From Bdellovibrio sp. (lineage in GTDB: Bacteria > Bdellovibrionota > Bdellovibrionia > Bdellovibrionales > Bdellovibrionaceae), in the NCBI GenBank assembly GCA_014378765.1, contig JACMNA010000178.1:1-62439 (forward strand): DNA of 62,439 bases, given 5' to 3'. The position numbers and the translations under genes were made by a program. The stretch's first letter is position 1, and every line of letters begins with the position of its first letter. Shown here piece by piece: positions 18,727 through 26,991 of the stretch. Under the pieces are notes generated by a model. That model saw only the letters and a list, made by a program, of their open reading frames with translations, did no database searches and was not told the DNA's origin.

Positions 18727-18840
18727 ATGTATCTCCTAGAGTAAAAAACTTCGAATTATTTGAAGAAGTGAAAACGTATCAGGTCCACTTTTGAAAGGCA
18801 AAAATTATATCAAAGCCGTGCTTAAAATTAATGCGGATGT

Positions 18841-19746
18841 CTAGCCTAGGGTCCAATTAGCAAATTTCTTAGTTTCAGCCGAGATGTCGGCACCCATTTC
18901 AACAAAACGGTAGTTTTGCGGGGTAGCGACAATTTTTTGTATGAGTTTATTCATGATATCGTGACCCGCTTTTTGCAGCACCATGTGGCCCATCAGGGGC
19001 ATTTCTAACGTGACTAAATCACCCAGGGCATCCAACATTTTATGTCGCACGAATTCGTCTTTATACCGCAACCCTTCAGAGTTTATAACTTTCGAATCGT
19101 CAAGTACGATGCAATTTTCTAAGCTGCCCCCACGCGCTAAGCCCGCGGCCTTCATAGTTTCGACATCTTTTAAGAAGCCAAATGTTCGAGCCATTGCTAA
19201 TTCACGCGTAAAAGTCTGTTCGTTAATTTCTAAATCTATTTTTTGCTGGCCAATCGCGGGGTGGGGGAAGTCAATCATCACGCTCATGCGCAGGCCGTGA
19301 TAAGGCAGCACATACGCTACTTTATCGCCCTCGGTGTAAGAAATGGGCTCGGTGATGTAACAGTACTTTCGTGGCTCATCCAACTCAATCAGTTCGCCTT
19401 TTAACAAGGCCGCTAAAAAATATTGGGCGCTGCCGTCGCAGATAGGTATTTCGGGGCCATCTAATTCGATATAAATATTATCGATGCGCAAGGCCGAAAG
19501 GGCCGAAACGCAGTGTTCGATTGTGGCCACTTGAAAAATAGAATTGCCTAAGGTGGTTTGGTAACTTACAGCCCGCACATTTTTAGCCGAAACTTTTAAA
19601 AAAGGTTTACCGGGTAAATCGGCCCGTACAAAATAAACGCCGGTGTTGGCGGGCGCAGGCTTAAAGCGCAAAGTTGTTTTTTCACCTGAATGAATTCCTA
19701 CGCCTTCAACTTGAACGGCTTTACGGATCGTCTTTTGCAGAAACAT
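18841..19746 (-). CDS. lpxC: UDP-3-O-acyl-N-acetylglucosamine deacetylase LpxC
   Basis: 301 aa from the ATG at 19746; a TTG at 19785 would add 13 non-conserved residues and lies beyond the promoter. Catalyses the committed step of lipid A synthesis. Zinc and catalytic features visible: VEGVGIHSGE near the N-terminus, IEHCVSAL with His78, RHKMLDALGDL with the second His/Asp pair, and the late KAGHDIMNKL His. The length equals E. coli LpxC (305 aa). A -10-like TATAAT ends 6 nt before the ATG and no Shine-Dalgarno sequence is present, so the mRNA may be leaderless. Confidence 0.95.
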   Translation of the reverse strand: MFLQKTIRKAVQVEGVGIHSGEKTTLRFKPAPANTGVYFVRADLPGKPFLKVSAKNVRAVSYQTTLGNSIFQVATIEHCVSALSALRIDNIYIELDGPEIPICDGSAQYFLAALLKGELIELDEPRKYCYITEPISYTEGDKVAYVLPYHGLRMSVMIDFPHPAIGQQKIDLEINEQTFTRELAMARTFGFLKDVETMKAAGLARGGSLENCIVLDDSKVINSEGLRYKDEFVRHKMLDALGDLVTLEMPLMGHMVLQKAGHDIMNKLIQKIVATPQNYRFVEMGADISAETKKFANWTLG

Positions 19747-19752
19747 TCGTTT

Positions 19753-19782
19753 ATTATACGGCGAGGCTGTATGTTTTTGCAA
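19753..19782 (-). promoter_or_regulatory. lpxC promoter, predicted leaderless
   Basis: On the minus strand TTGCAA (19777-19782), an 18-nt spacer and a perfect TATAAT (19753-19758). The start site would fall on or beside the A of the ATG at 19746. Confidence 0.6.
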
Positions 19783-19784
19783 CA

Positions 19785-19797
19785 AGACCTTAGGTCT
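19785..19797. promoter_or_regulatory. Inverted repeat upstream of the lpxC promoter
   Basis: AGACCT and AGGTCT arms around one base, 2 bp upstream of the -35 element; further AGGTCA copies follow at about 19806-19815. A candidate binding site, unproven. Confidence 0.35.
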
Positions 19798-19824
19798 AGC
19801 TTGAAGGTCAGGTCACTCTTTAAA

Positions 19825-21078
19825 TTAGAGCTTATTTTGATTGAATCTTTCTAGAGTATTTACTTCATCCGTCATGATTGAATATTTTTGCGCTTGCCCC
19901 AATAAAGACGGCATCAAAGCGAAAAAGTAATCCACGCCCAATTTAATTTGCGCTTGATCGCGAATTTCTTTACTTTTTAGTGCGAGCTTGTCTGATAAGC
20001 GCAAACGCACGAGCCTTCTTTTGTCACGTCGCAAATTAACGTCGTTATATAACCACCCGCCGCCATAACTTGAAACGTATACATAGGTCCACATATCATT
20101 TGCGACATCAAGGTCGCTATTTAAAATAGGATAATAGCTGCTGCTGTATCCAATTGCGCTTGGTAAACGTAAATCAAGTTTTTTTAGGGTTAAACCGTTC
20201 GTATAAATAACTCTGGTATTTCCGCTACCCATATCAACTACTACGTGGGGGTCATAAGTTTTTGATAGTTTAATCACTTCGTTTGTTCCAATACTTAAAG
20301 TTTCAACCACCGTTCCGGTTGAGACATTAAATAAAACGACGCTGTTTAAAGTTTTAATTAAAACATTTGTTAGACTTCCCGGAATGGGTGCGATCCAAGT
20401 GATATTTGATAAAGTTGTACTCATAATGGTCGGAGACCAGGCCTCGCTGACGGCCGTGTCTAAATTAACCTTAGCGATTGAATTATCTGACAAAGCTAAA
20501 ATCAGCTCGGCATTAGTTCCGTTATCAATGATGTCGCCCGAAACAATTGATAAATCTCCACTGACCACTGAGCCTTTCGATCTAGCGTTTAAAACCTGCC
20601 CGGTGCTTGAAAGCTTGATGATACCAACCGTTTGTAAGCTGTCATACATAACTAAGTAGCCTAAATCAGGACGAAATGCAGCCGACTTAGGTACGCCTTC
20701 GAAATAAAGTGGATTCTGCTGTGGATTTGCATTGCGATCAAAGATAGTTAAATGCTTTTCACTTAAATCAACGATGTAATTTGTTGATCCCGAATAAAGC
20801 ACGTAGTGTTGGCTACCTGGATTTAAGACATCCAATGACCGGGTGACCCCCATTGGATTTAAATTGAATTGATAAATTTTTCGAATGGTCTCGTCGAACG
20901 CCACTACTGTTTGTGATTGCGCTCCGCCCGCTTCACGCACCGGAGAAATTGACGAAAGCGATTGGCCAATCACATTTTCTTCGTTTTCTCGACTGCGCTC
21001 ACGCCCGGGGCCGCAGCTCAATAAAAATATTGTGACCAGTGCAGTTAAGATTGTCATTTGCAAAAAATTAGAACGCAT
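19825..21078 (-). CDS. Beta-propeller-like lipoprotein, function unknown
   Basis: 417 aa. Lipoprotein signal with lipobox LLSC (Cys22), then a polar stretch and about 300 residues of short repeating beta segments ending in phrases such as YIVDLSEKHLTIFDR, LVMYDSLQTVGIIKL and VVLFNVSTGTVVETL, typical of a beta-propeller though no named repeat is clear. The C-terminal about 70 residues are helical and charged. Overlaps the upstream barrel gene by 11 nt, so it is the third gene of the TIGR02147 unit. Likely sits at the outer membrane; partner and ligand unknown. Confidence 0.65.
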   Translation of the reverse strand: MRSNFLQMTILTALVTIFLLSCGPGRERSRENEENVIGQSLSSISPVREAGGAQSQTVVAFDETIRKIYQFNLNPMGVTRSLDVLNPGSQHYVLYSGSTNYIVDLSEKHLTIFDRNANPQQNPLYFEGVPKSAAFRPDLGYLVMYDSLQTVGIIKLSSTGQVLNARSKGSVVSGDLSIVSGDIIDNGTNAELILALSDNSIAKVNLDTAVSEAWSPTIMSTTLSNITWIAPIPGSLTNVLIKTLNSVVLFNVSTGTVVETLSIGTNEVIKLSKTYDPHVVVDMGSGNTRVIYTNGLTLKKLDLRLPSAIGYSSSYYPILNSDLDVANDMWTYVYVSSYGGGWLYNDVNLRRDKRRLVRLRLSDKLALKSKEIRDQAQIKLGVDYFFALMPSLLGQAQKYSIMTDEVNTLERFNQNKL

Positions 21079-22252
21079 AACCGGCTCCTAAGTTAAGATA
21101 GATTTGATTGGATTCAGATTTAAAATTAACAGTTTTATATTCATAAGGATGCATGGTTAGGCTTAAGCCCCCCTGCAGCCAAATACCTACATATAATGGC
21201 AAATAATACTGGGCGCTCAGCAAAGCTCCCGCTAAATTAACTTTTTCTTGAGAAGAAACAAAGCTATCGGCCAATTTAATTTCGGCCGTTCCGGCTTCAT
21301 AGCCTAAACCTAAAACTACGTGCGATTGGCCCCAAAAAGTTAAGGGATTTGAAAATGGAAACAAGCGGTAATGCAGTTGCGCATTCCAAAATTGCATTTC
21401 GTTTTCGGTTTTAATACTGCCGTAAAAAGTGCCGGAGCCCTTCACGTAGCGTGCGCCAACCGAAACACCAATGGGCTGATTGATTTGGTAACGGTAAGAA
21501 TAATCATAACCAGCATAATTTTTAATGGCAAAGTTCGTTTGATCTTTGTGTTCAGCCTCGCTGCCAAGCGAGGCTTGCAACCAATGCTTTTTGAAATTTT
21601 TTGATCTTCGCAAGCTTCCCTTGTAATCGTCGATGCCATCATTTGTTAATGATTTCATGGCGACGGCCGCGCCGATTGAATTAAGCAACTGGCGTCCGCC
21701 GTCTTTCTGCTTAAAGGGTCCAATCATTTCGTCATCACGTAAGAATCGGCTTTCAATTTTTACTAGATGTCCCAGCTCGTGCGTTAGTAAAAATATTCGT
21801 TCGTAATCTTTGAGATTTAAATAGTCTTCGCGGTTAAGTAAAATTGTTTTGGCTTGCGGTTGCGTGACCGCTAAGGCTTCACGCGAGCCGAAAACTTCAT
21901 CGACTTCCATGGCTTCTTTAGTCCACGTGATCTGTACGCCCGCTTTACCGTTGATAAAAGTTAAAAACTCATTCGTATGGGTAACCAATGTTTTTTCACA
22001 ATAGTTTTTCTGCTCGACCGACAGGGCTTTTAAAGCTTCGCAAATTTTATGCCCTTCCATGGATTCGTCACAGGTGCAAAGTTCTTTAACGATATATTTA
22101 TTTTCAACAACATCTGTTAGCGAACGGCGAATTTGCAACAGAGTCACTTGCAACTCAACATCTCCGGCGTTGCCGCCATTCCCCACAAAAGTATTGGCTT
22201 CCGCCAGTGAAGTTAAACAAAACAAAATCAGCAGCGTCATTAAAATTCTCAT
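21068..22252 (-). CDS. HELGH-motif protein with C-terminal outer-membrane beta-barrel
   Basis: 394 aa. Signal peptide ending SLAEA (about 19). The N-terminal domain (20-215) holds four Cys (two in CTC) and a zinc-protease-type H158-E-L-G-H162 in FLLTHELGHLVKIES, with acidic residues downstream that could supply a third ligand. The C-terminal about 170 residues alternate as amphipathic strands (YDYSYRYQI, SVGARYVKG, VVLGLGYEAG) and end in YLNLGAGYAF, with the terminal Phe expected for BAM-inserted barrels. It could be a surface- or periplasm-facing metalloprotease anchored by a small barrel. Its start overlaps the regulator gene by 4 nt. Confidence 0.7.
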   Translation of the reverse strand: MRILMTLLILFCLTSLAEANTFVGNGGNAGDVELQVTLLQIRRSLTDVVENKYIVKELCTCDESMEGHKICEALKALSVEQKNYCEKTLVTHTNEFLTFINGKAGVQITWTKEAMEVDEVFGSREALAVTQPQAKTILLNREDYLNLKDYERIFLLTHELGHLVKIESRFLRDDEMIGPFKQKDGGRQLLNSIGAAVAMKSLTNDGIDDYKGSLRRSKNFKKHWLQASLGSEAEHKDQTNFAIKNYAGYDYSYRYQINQPIGVSVGARYVKGSGTFYGSIKTENEMQFWNAQLHYRLFPFSNPLTFWGQSHVVLGLGYEAGTAEIKLADSFVSSQEKVNLAGALLSAQYYLPLYVGIWLQGGLSLTMHPYEYKTVNFKSESNQIYLNLGAGYAF

Positions 22253-23082
22253 TCGACTCGTCCTCCGGTGGGCGATAAATTAATTAACATTTGATAAAGC
22301 CTGTCTCCACGTTCGCAGTCGGCGGCAGCAAAATCTTGCAGAAGCTTCGAAAATTCACAAATCATCTCGGTAAGCTCATGATAACGGGCCGGAGTTAATT
22401 CTAAAACTAGTGTATTTGCGTGGCGTTCGTGCGACGCAAATAAATCGATATTTTGCTTAGCGATGCTTAATGCGGCCTTGTGAAATGCACGAATTTTTTG
22501 ACTAGGCGCTGGAGCTTCTTGCGTTGCTAAAACCGTTTCGACCACAATACGACCATCGATCGTTTTACGCAGGTAACCTTCGCGCAATAAAAATTTCAGC
22601 GATTTTTCAATTCTTTTTTTAGAGGCAATAGCACCAAGTTCTTTAAAAACTAAGTGTGGATTTTTCTGGACAATGTCTAGCATAAAGCAATCTTTGACGT
22701 AGACGTTTAACCAATCATTCAAAAGGCTAATCGCAAATTCTTTTTTGTTTCTTTTTCTTGATTCGCTTTCAATCTGGTTTTGCGCGGCCGGGTGCGATTG
22801 CGTTGCTAGCCAATTTCTAAAAAATATTTTCTCAGTTGAAGTTAGCCCCATTAATTTAGCAAATTCATCGGCGCGGTCTAAGGTGATTTTTCTTTTTCGT
22901 TGCAGAACAAGTGAAACTAATGCCGATGAGACTTTTCTTAACTCGGTGGCGGCTTTCATGACTGAAAAGGAGCGCTCAGATTTCTTTCGAAATTCGATCA
23001 TCGCCTTTAAATAATCGACCGGGTCTTGATAGTCATTTATGACCGGTCGATTGAGCACTAAAGAAAGGTTAATAGTTTCCAC
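22249..23082 (-). CDS. TIGR02147-family regulator-like protein
   Basis: 277 aa. N-terminal PVDYLKAMIEFRKK followed by a helix-turn-helix-like region (about 40-90: FSVMKAATELRKVSSALVSL, then KITLDRADEFAKLMGLT) and the longer C-terminal domain with DUF4423 character. This family is strongly expanded in Bdellovibrio and Fibrobacter. It is the first gene of a tightly overlapping three-gene unit with the HELGH/barrel protein and the lipoprotein, so it may control or sense through them. Upstream lies a TTTTAC/GTAAAA inverted repeat (23139-23153) that could be its own operator. Confidence 0.75.
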   Translation of the reverse strand: METINLSLVLNRPVINDYQDPVDYLKAMIEFRKKSERSFSVMKAATELRKVSSALVSLVLQRKRKITLDRADEFAKLMGLTSTEKIFFRNWLATQSHPAAQNQIESESRKRNKKEFAISLLNDWLNVYVKDCFMLDIVQKNPHLVFKELGAIASKKRIEKSLKFLLREGYLRKTIDGRIVVETVLATQEAPAPSQKIRAFHKAALSIAKQNIDLFASHERHANTLVLELTPARYHELTEMICEFSKLLQDFAAADCERGDRLYQMLINLSPTGGRVE

Positions 23083-23535
23083 GTTCTAATGTAGACCACA
23101 AAAAACAGCATAATTTCAAGAGGTTGAGGAATATCTATTTTTACAATGTAAAATTATTGCCCCAGTTCGAATTGATTAGATTTAATGCGCATACTTCTTT
23201 TGAAAATGCTTTTAATTGTAAAAAGTAGATAGAAGCATTCTGTAGGTATTTGGATCGTTGAGCGACCGGCGCAGACCGAGAACTTTCTCTATTTGATGGA
23301 TTTAATACGGGAAATTAGATTACAGAATGAATCAAATATCTAAGCACCGTTTATCAAACCTAACTTCAAGAACTCAAAACTCACATACCATAGCCAAACC
23401 TAGAACCTTGTGCCAAGAAGCCGATCGCAAGAATCTAAGACCTAAAATCTAGAATCCGCCCTCCGGCTAAGAATCTAGTCCCGAGCCTAAAGGCCGCATT
23501 GGGGCCATCGCCCCGCTTTTGAAGTAGCTAGTAGT
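23083..23535. other. 453-bp intergenic region upstream of the RAYT gene
   Basis: No supported gene. It holds an inverted repeat TTTTAC/GTAAAA (23139-23153) near the regulator promoter, two copies of AAGAATCTA spaced 40 bp (23429-23437 and 23469-23477), and a hairpin GGGGC/GCCCC (23501-23514) followed by TTTT, just before the transposase start. The repeated and hairpin elements cluster next to the transposase and may be its substrate or target remnants. Confidence 0.45.
23501..23520 (+). repeat. GC hairpin before the RAYT gene
   Basis: GGGGC and GCCCC arms with a 4-nt loop, followed by GCTTTT. REP-like in form, or a short terminator. It ends 15 nt before the transposase ATG. Confidence 0.45.
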
Positions 23536-24177
23536 ATGAAAAAAAATTCAAAGCAGCTGTCGTTCTTTCAGCCTGGGCCAAAAGCAAAAAAATTCTTCGG
23601 CGGAGCGCTCCTTCAAGGCCGCAGAAAATCAATCAGACCTCTTTCTTCAAAAGATTCTATTCATTTAGTACTCCGTAGCACCTGGGCGATGGGGTCGGAC
23701 AGCTTCTTGGCTAAACGAAATCACCAGGTGATTGATGCAATCATCAACCGATTTGCAAAGTTATTTGGCGTGCTCATTTATCGGCGAGCCATTAACTCCA
23801 ATCATATCCATCTACTTTTACGAATCACCAATCGAAGGCTGTATAGGGCTTTTATTAAAGCGGTCAGTGGCCAAATTGCATGTCAGGTGATGCAGCACAA
23901 AAGTTTTAAGTACTTTTCTAATTCACGGCAGAAATCAAACGGGGGCGATGGGTCTAAGGCTTCGAATAAAGGTAGCAAGTGCAAAGTCGAACTAAGCGGT
24001 TTCTGGCAATTTCGGCCGTTTTCTAGATTGGTCAGTTGGGGGCGAGATTTTAAAAATTGTGTGAGTTATTTAAAACAGAATTTTTTAGAAGCTTTTGGTT
24101 TTGTGCAATACAAACCTAGAAAAAATTATTACGCCGCGTGGATCAGGCAGGTGTCCCCTGACTTAAATTCGGGTTAA
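23536..24177 (+). CDS. REP-associated tyrosine transposase-like (RAYT / Y1 family)
   Basis: 213 aa. HUH endonuclease motif H90-I-H92 within NSNHIHLLLRI, preceded by the conserved LRSTWAMGS-type strand and SIHLVLR. A candidate catalytic Tyr178 lies in the late helix (NCVSYLKQN). This fits the single-strand-cutting IS200/Y1 superfamily in its domesticated RAYT form, which processes REP palindromes instead of moving as an IS. No second ORF or IS ends are seen; nested palindromes flank the 3' end (24138-24280). Similar single copies are common in Bdellovibrio relatives. Activity untested. Confidence 0.8.
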   Translation: MKKNSKQLSFFQPGPKAKKFFGGALLQGRRKSIRPLSSKDSIHLVLRSTWAMGSDSFLAKRNHQVIDAIINRFAKLFGVLIYRRAINSNHIHLLLRITNRRLYRAFIKAVSGQIACQVMQHKSFKYFSNSRQKSNGGDGSKASNKGSKCKVELSGFWQFRPFSRLVSWGRDFKNCVSYLKQNFLEAFGFVQYKPRKNYYAAWIRQVSPDLNSG

Positions 24178-24280
24178 GTGTTTAACCGCAGACAAAAACT
24201 TTCAATAAGACTAACGGTAGAGCTATCTCGGAATAGCTTGTCTGGGCCTCAATATGAAATAACGAACCTGCTTGATCCAC
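24138..24280. repeat. Nested inverted repeats at the 3' end of the RAYT gene
   Basis: Outer arms GTGGATCAGGCAGGT (24138-24152) and ACCTGCTTGATCCAC (24266-24280) match at 14 of 15 positions. Inside lie CAGACAA (24189-24195) / TTGTCTG (24238-24244) and AGCTAT (24221-24226) / ATAGCT (24233-24238), plus a small GTTAA/TTAAC hairpin. The left outer arm lies inside the transposase reading frame. This is a BIME-like structure suited to folding as single-stranded DNA or RNA. Confidence 0.65.
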
Positions 24281-24400
24281 AAAAAGAAGAAAGACCGGCA
24301 AACTATTAGACAGTAGCAATAATAAATTCAATATAAAAAAATAAATATCAAGTTCAAGATTATCCCGTTATATCTATCCAGCGTCCGTAAAAAAATTATC

Positions 24401-24406
24401 TATAAT
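24401..24406 (+). promoter_or_regulatory. -10 element of the small secreted protein gene
   Basis: A perfect TATAAT lies 11 nt before the ATG at 24418, predicting a leader of only about 5 nt. No good -35 is visible at 16-18 nt. Confidence 0.4.
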
Positions 24407-24417
24407 AGAAAGACAAT

Positions 24418-24816
24418 ATGAAAATATCACTAGTTACTTTGTCATTTTTCGGGTTTGGTCTAATTTGCAAAGCTGATATGATCATGCCAGCCACTTTAGA
24501 TATTATTTGCACTGAAAACGGCGGAGCATCAGTTATCGCAATCGTTTCCAATGAAAGTGGATCGGCCGTCACTATTAACGGAACATCATACCCGGGGCAA
24601 CAATTGATCGCTGGTACTGAAGGCGGCCCTGCTTACATGCAAGCCGTAAACAGCAATGGCCTTTATAACATAACGGTTACCGAGGGAGATTTAGTGCAGG
24701 CTTTCAACAAAAGAACTACCATTGAAAATGGCAAAGCGAATGCCTATGTGGCGCTTTACTCTCCGAAACGAAGCTTTGAAGCTTCTTGTGAAGGAAAATT
24801 CTCTTTTAAGAAATAA
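24418..24816 (+). CDS. Small secreted protein, function unknown
   Basis: 132 aa. Signal peptide (MKISLVTLSFFGFGLICKA, cleavage near residue 19), then an about 110-residue beta-rich domain with two Cys (IICTENGG and EASCEGK) likely forming one disulfide that joins its ends, as in small immunoglobulin-like folds. I recognise no family. It stands alone between the RAYT gene and ruvB, with a strong -10 element right upstream and a short leader. Confidence 0.55.
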   Translation: MKISLVTLSFFGFGLICKADMIMPATLDIICTENGGASVIAIVSNESGSAVTINGTSYPGQQLIAGTEGGPAYMQAVNSNGLYNITVTEGDLVQAFNKRTTIENGKANAYVALYSPKRSFEASCEGKFSFKK

Positions 24817-24824
24817 ATAAAAGT

Positions 24825-25814
24825 CTAGGGCGAAAGCAAATTTAGTTGCTTCGAATAGTTAGTTAACATGCGGCCGCGTGGTGTTTTTTGAATAAAACCT
24901 TCTTGAATTAAAAATGGTTCGTACACTTCTTCAAGGGTTTCGGCTTCTTCACCCAAGGCTGATGATAAAGTTTCAATTCCGACCGGTCCACCGTCATACT
25001 TTTCGGCAATAATTTTCAAAATTCGTCGGTCCATTTCGTCAAGCCCGTTTTTATCAACCCCTAATTGATCGAGCGCGTAGATTGCAAGCTCAAGCGTGAC
25101 CGTCCCGTCGCCGCGCACTTCGGCGTAGTCACGCACGCGCTTAATTAAGCGATTGGCAATTCGCGGAGTTCCCCGTGAACGTCGGGCAATTTCTTCGGCG
25201 GCAGGCGCAGCCATTACTAACCCTAGTATTTTTGCCGAGCGCAGAATAATTTTACAAAGTGATTCACGATCATAAAACTGTAAGCGTTCTTGTATGCCAA
25301 AGCGATCGCGAAAGGGCGCGTCTAATAAACCTGCGCGAGTGGTGGCGCCAATTAAAGTAAACGGCACCAATTGAAATTTCATTGATTGCGAACCCAAGCC
25401 ATCACCCGTTTGAATATCGATGTAGTAATCTTCCATCGCGGTATAAAGATATTCTTCAATAACCCGTGGGAGTCGGTGAATCTCATCGATAAATAAAATT
25501 GAAAAAGGCTTAAGCCCCGTTAGCATCGCGGCTAGATCTCCTTTTTTATCAATCGACGGAGCCGAGGTAATTTTCAGATCCACTTTCATTTCGTGCGCAA
25601 AAATTTGCGCCAGCGTCGTTTTCCCAAGTCCCGGCGGGCCAAACAAAAGCGTATGATCTAATGGTTCGCCCCGCTTAGTGGCGGCTTGTAAAAAAACTTT
25701 CATTTTTTCTTTTACTTCGTGCTGGCCCGGAAATTCGTCGAAGCTGTGCGGCCGAAGTTTATTTTCCCATTTTAGATCTAAATCTTGTAATTCACTTTCA
25801 AAAATTCGACTCAC
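24825..25814 (-). CDS. ruvB: Holliday junction branch-migration helicase RuvB
   Basis: 329 aa AAA+ ATPase. Walker A GPPGLGKTTLA (about 59-69), Walker B LFIDEIHR, sensor 1 GATTRAG, the arginine-finger region FRDRFG, sensor 2 GTPRIANRL, and the C-terminal winged helix. Drives branch migration with RuvA in recombinational repair. Third gene of ruvC-ruvA-ruvB, separated from ruvA by 30 bp with its own start; the order with ruvC first is the usual one in proteobacteria. Confidence 0.97.
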   Translation of the reverse strand: MSRIFESELQDLDLKWENKLRPHSFDEFPGQHEVKEKMKVFLQAATKRGEPLDHTLLFGPPGLGKTTLAQIFAHEMKVDLKITSAPSIDKKGDLAAMLTGLKPFSILFIDEIHRLPRVIEEYLYTAMEDYYIDIQTGDGLGSQSMKFQLVPFTLIGATTRAGLLDAPFRDRFGIQERLQFYDRESLCKIILRSAKILGLVMAAPAAEEIARRSRGTPRIANRLIKRVRDYAEVRGDGTVTLELAIYALDQLGVDKNGLDEMDRRILKIIAEKYDGGPVGIETLSSALGEEAETLEEVYEPFLIQEGFIQKTPRGRMLTNYSKQLNLLSP

Positions 25815-25844
25815 CTAACACCCGCTTTAATTAAAATATTATAC

Positions 25845-26429
25845 TTAGAACTGATTCGAAAGTCTTTTCAGCCCTTCGCGTACGCCCTCTTCGATCGTAA
25901 CCGTCATTCCTAGGGTAGCAACAAATTGATCTACATTTTGATTTTTAAAACCCAAATTAACTAAGGCCGATGAAATTTGTCGGTGCGTCTCAGAAATTTT
26001 TGGCGCTTTTAATTTGGCCTCAATGCGAACTAGCTTACCCTGTAAGCTTAAAATAATTTGCTCGGCTGTTTTTTTGCCGACCTTTGGTAGCGATGACAGG
26101 GCTTTGGCATCACTGTTTTCAATCCAATCTTGAATTTGCGATACGCGCGCACCCGACATTATTGATAAAGCCATTTTGGGTCCGACGCCGTTCACTTTTA
26201 ATAATTGCATAAAGAATTCTTTTTCTGGCTTTGTTAAAAAACCAAATAACTGAAAGGCATCTTCACGCACGTGAGAATAAATCCAAACTTTTAACGGCTG
26301 ACCAATTAAAACTTGAATGTCAGTTAAGGTCTGAGCCGAGGCCAAAATATCGTAACCAACGCCGTTAACGGTTAGAATAATTTGATCGCTTGAAACGTCA
26401 AAGACGACTCCATCTAGTAATCCGATCAC
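25845..26429 (-). CDS. ruvA: Holliday junction-binding protein RuvA
   Basis: 194 aa from the GTG at 26429, which gives the standard MIGLLDG-type N-terminus and a 4-nt GTGA overlap with the ruvC stop; a longer frame would prepend 21 unconserved residues. Domains: OB-fold (1-63), two helix-hairpin-helix motifs (KVNGVGPKMALSIMSG at about 74-89 and LPKVGKKTAEQIILSL), and a C-terminal helical domain that contacts RuvB. Tetramers hold the four-way junction open for RuvB and RuvC. Confidence 0.95.
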   Translation of the reverse strand: MIGLLDGVVFDVSSDQIILTVNGVGYDILASAQTLTDIQVLIGQPLKVWIYSHVREDAFQLFGFLTKPEKEFFMQLLKVNGVGPKMALSIMSGARVSQIQDWIENSDAKALSSLPKVGKKTAEQIILSLQGKLVRIEAKLKAPKISETHRQISSALVNLGFKNQNVDQFVATLGMTVTIEEGVREGLKRLSNQF

Positions 26430-26932
26430 ATGGCGCTCCGATCTAATTGTTTTTTCACCGCAATCACCCTCAGTTGGCTCGCGTGAAAGCACGCCATCGC
26501 CAGTGCATCCGAGGCATCAAGTGATTTAAGCGCTCCAATCTCTAACATGTTTCTAATAACAAGTCGAACGTGCTCTTTTTCGGCGCCGCCGTTACCGGTG
26601 ATGCCTTTTTTAACAACGCGCGTGGCGTATTCAAAAACTTCGGCTTTTGCTAAAAGTGATTCGTAAATAATAACGCCGCGGGCGTGCCCAAGTTTAAAAG
26701 CACTGTCAGCATTTTTACCTAAAAATATTTTTTCAAGTGAAACGTGCGTGGGCTTAAATTGTGTCAGTAACTCACGCATGCCCTGACCAATCGATTGCAA
26801 TCTTTCGGAAAGTGGAATTTCGCCATCAAATTTAAGTACGCCGTAATCAAGCGCTTTCATTTGCCCAGCTTGAACCGAGATCACCCCGTAACCTAAAAAT
26901 CGCGAACCCGGATCTATTCCTAATATTATCAT
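26426..26932 (-). CDS. ruvC: Holliday junction resolvase RuvC
   Basis: 168 aa. RNase H-like resolvase with the four acidic residues in place: IILGIDPGSR (Asp7), VSLEKIFLG (Glu), and the late DASDALAMACFH pair. Cuts Holliday junctions symmetrically within RuvAB complexes. First gene of the ruv unit, divergent from the TPR gene at 26992. Overlaps ruvA by 4 nt. Confidence 0.96.
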   Translation of the reverse strand: MIILGIDPGSRFLGYGVISVQAGQMKALDYGVLKFDGEIPLSERLQSIGQGMRELLTQFKPTHVSLEKIFLGKNADSAFKLGHARGVIIYESLLAKAEVFEYATRVVKKGITGNGGAEKEHVRLVIRNMLEIGALKSLDASDALAMACFHASQLRVIAVKKQLDRSAM

Positions 26933-26991
26933 TTATTTATTCAATAAGGAGCTTCCTTTTGAGTCAATAAAATGAGAGCATTTTATCACTG

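Noticed and set aside
23536..24177. Complete insertion sequence
   Set aside because: No target duplication, accessory ORF or defined IS ends; better described as a domesticated RAYT.
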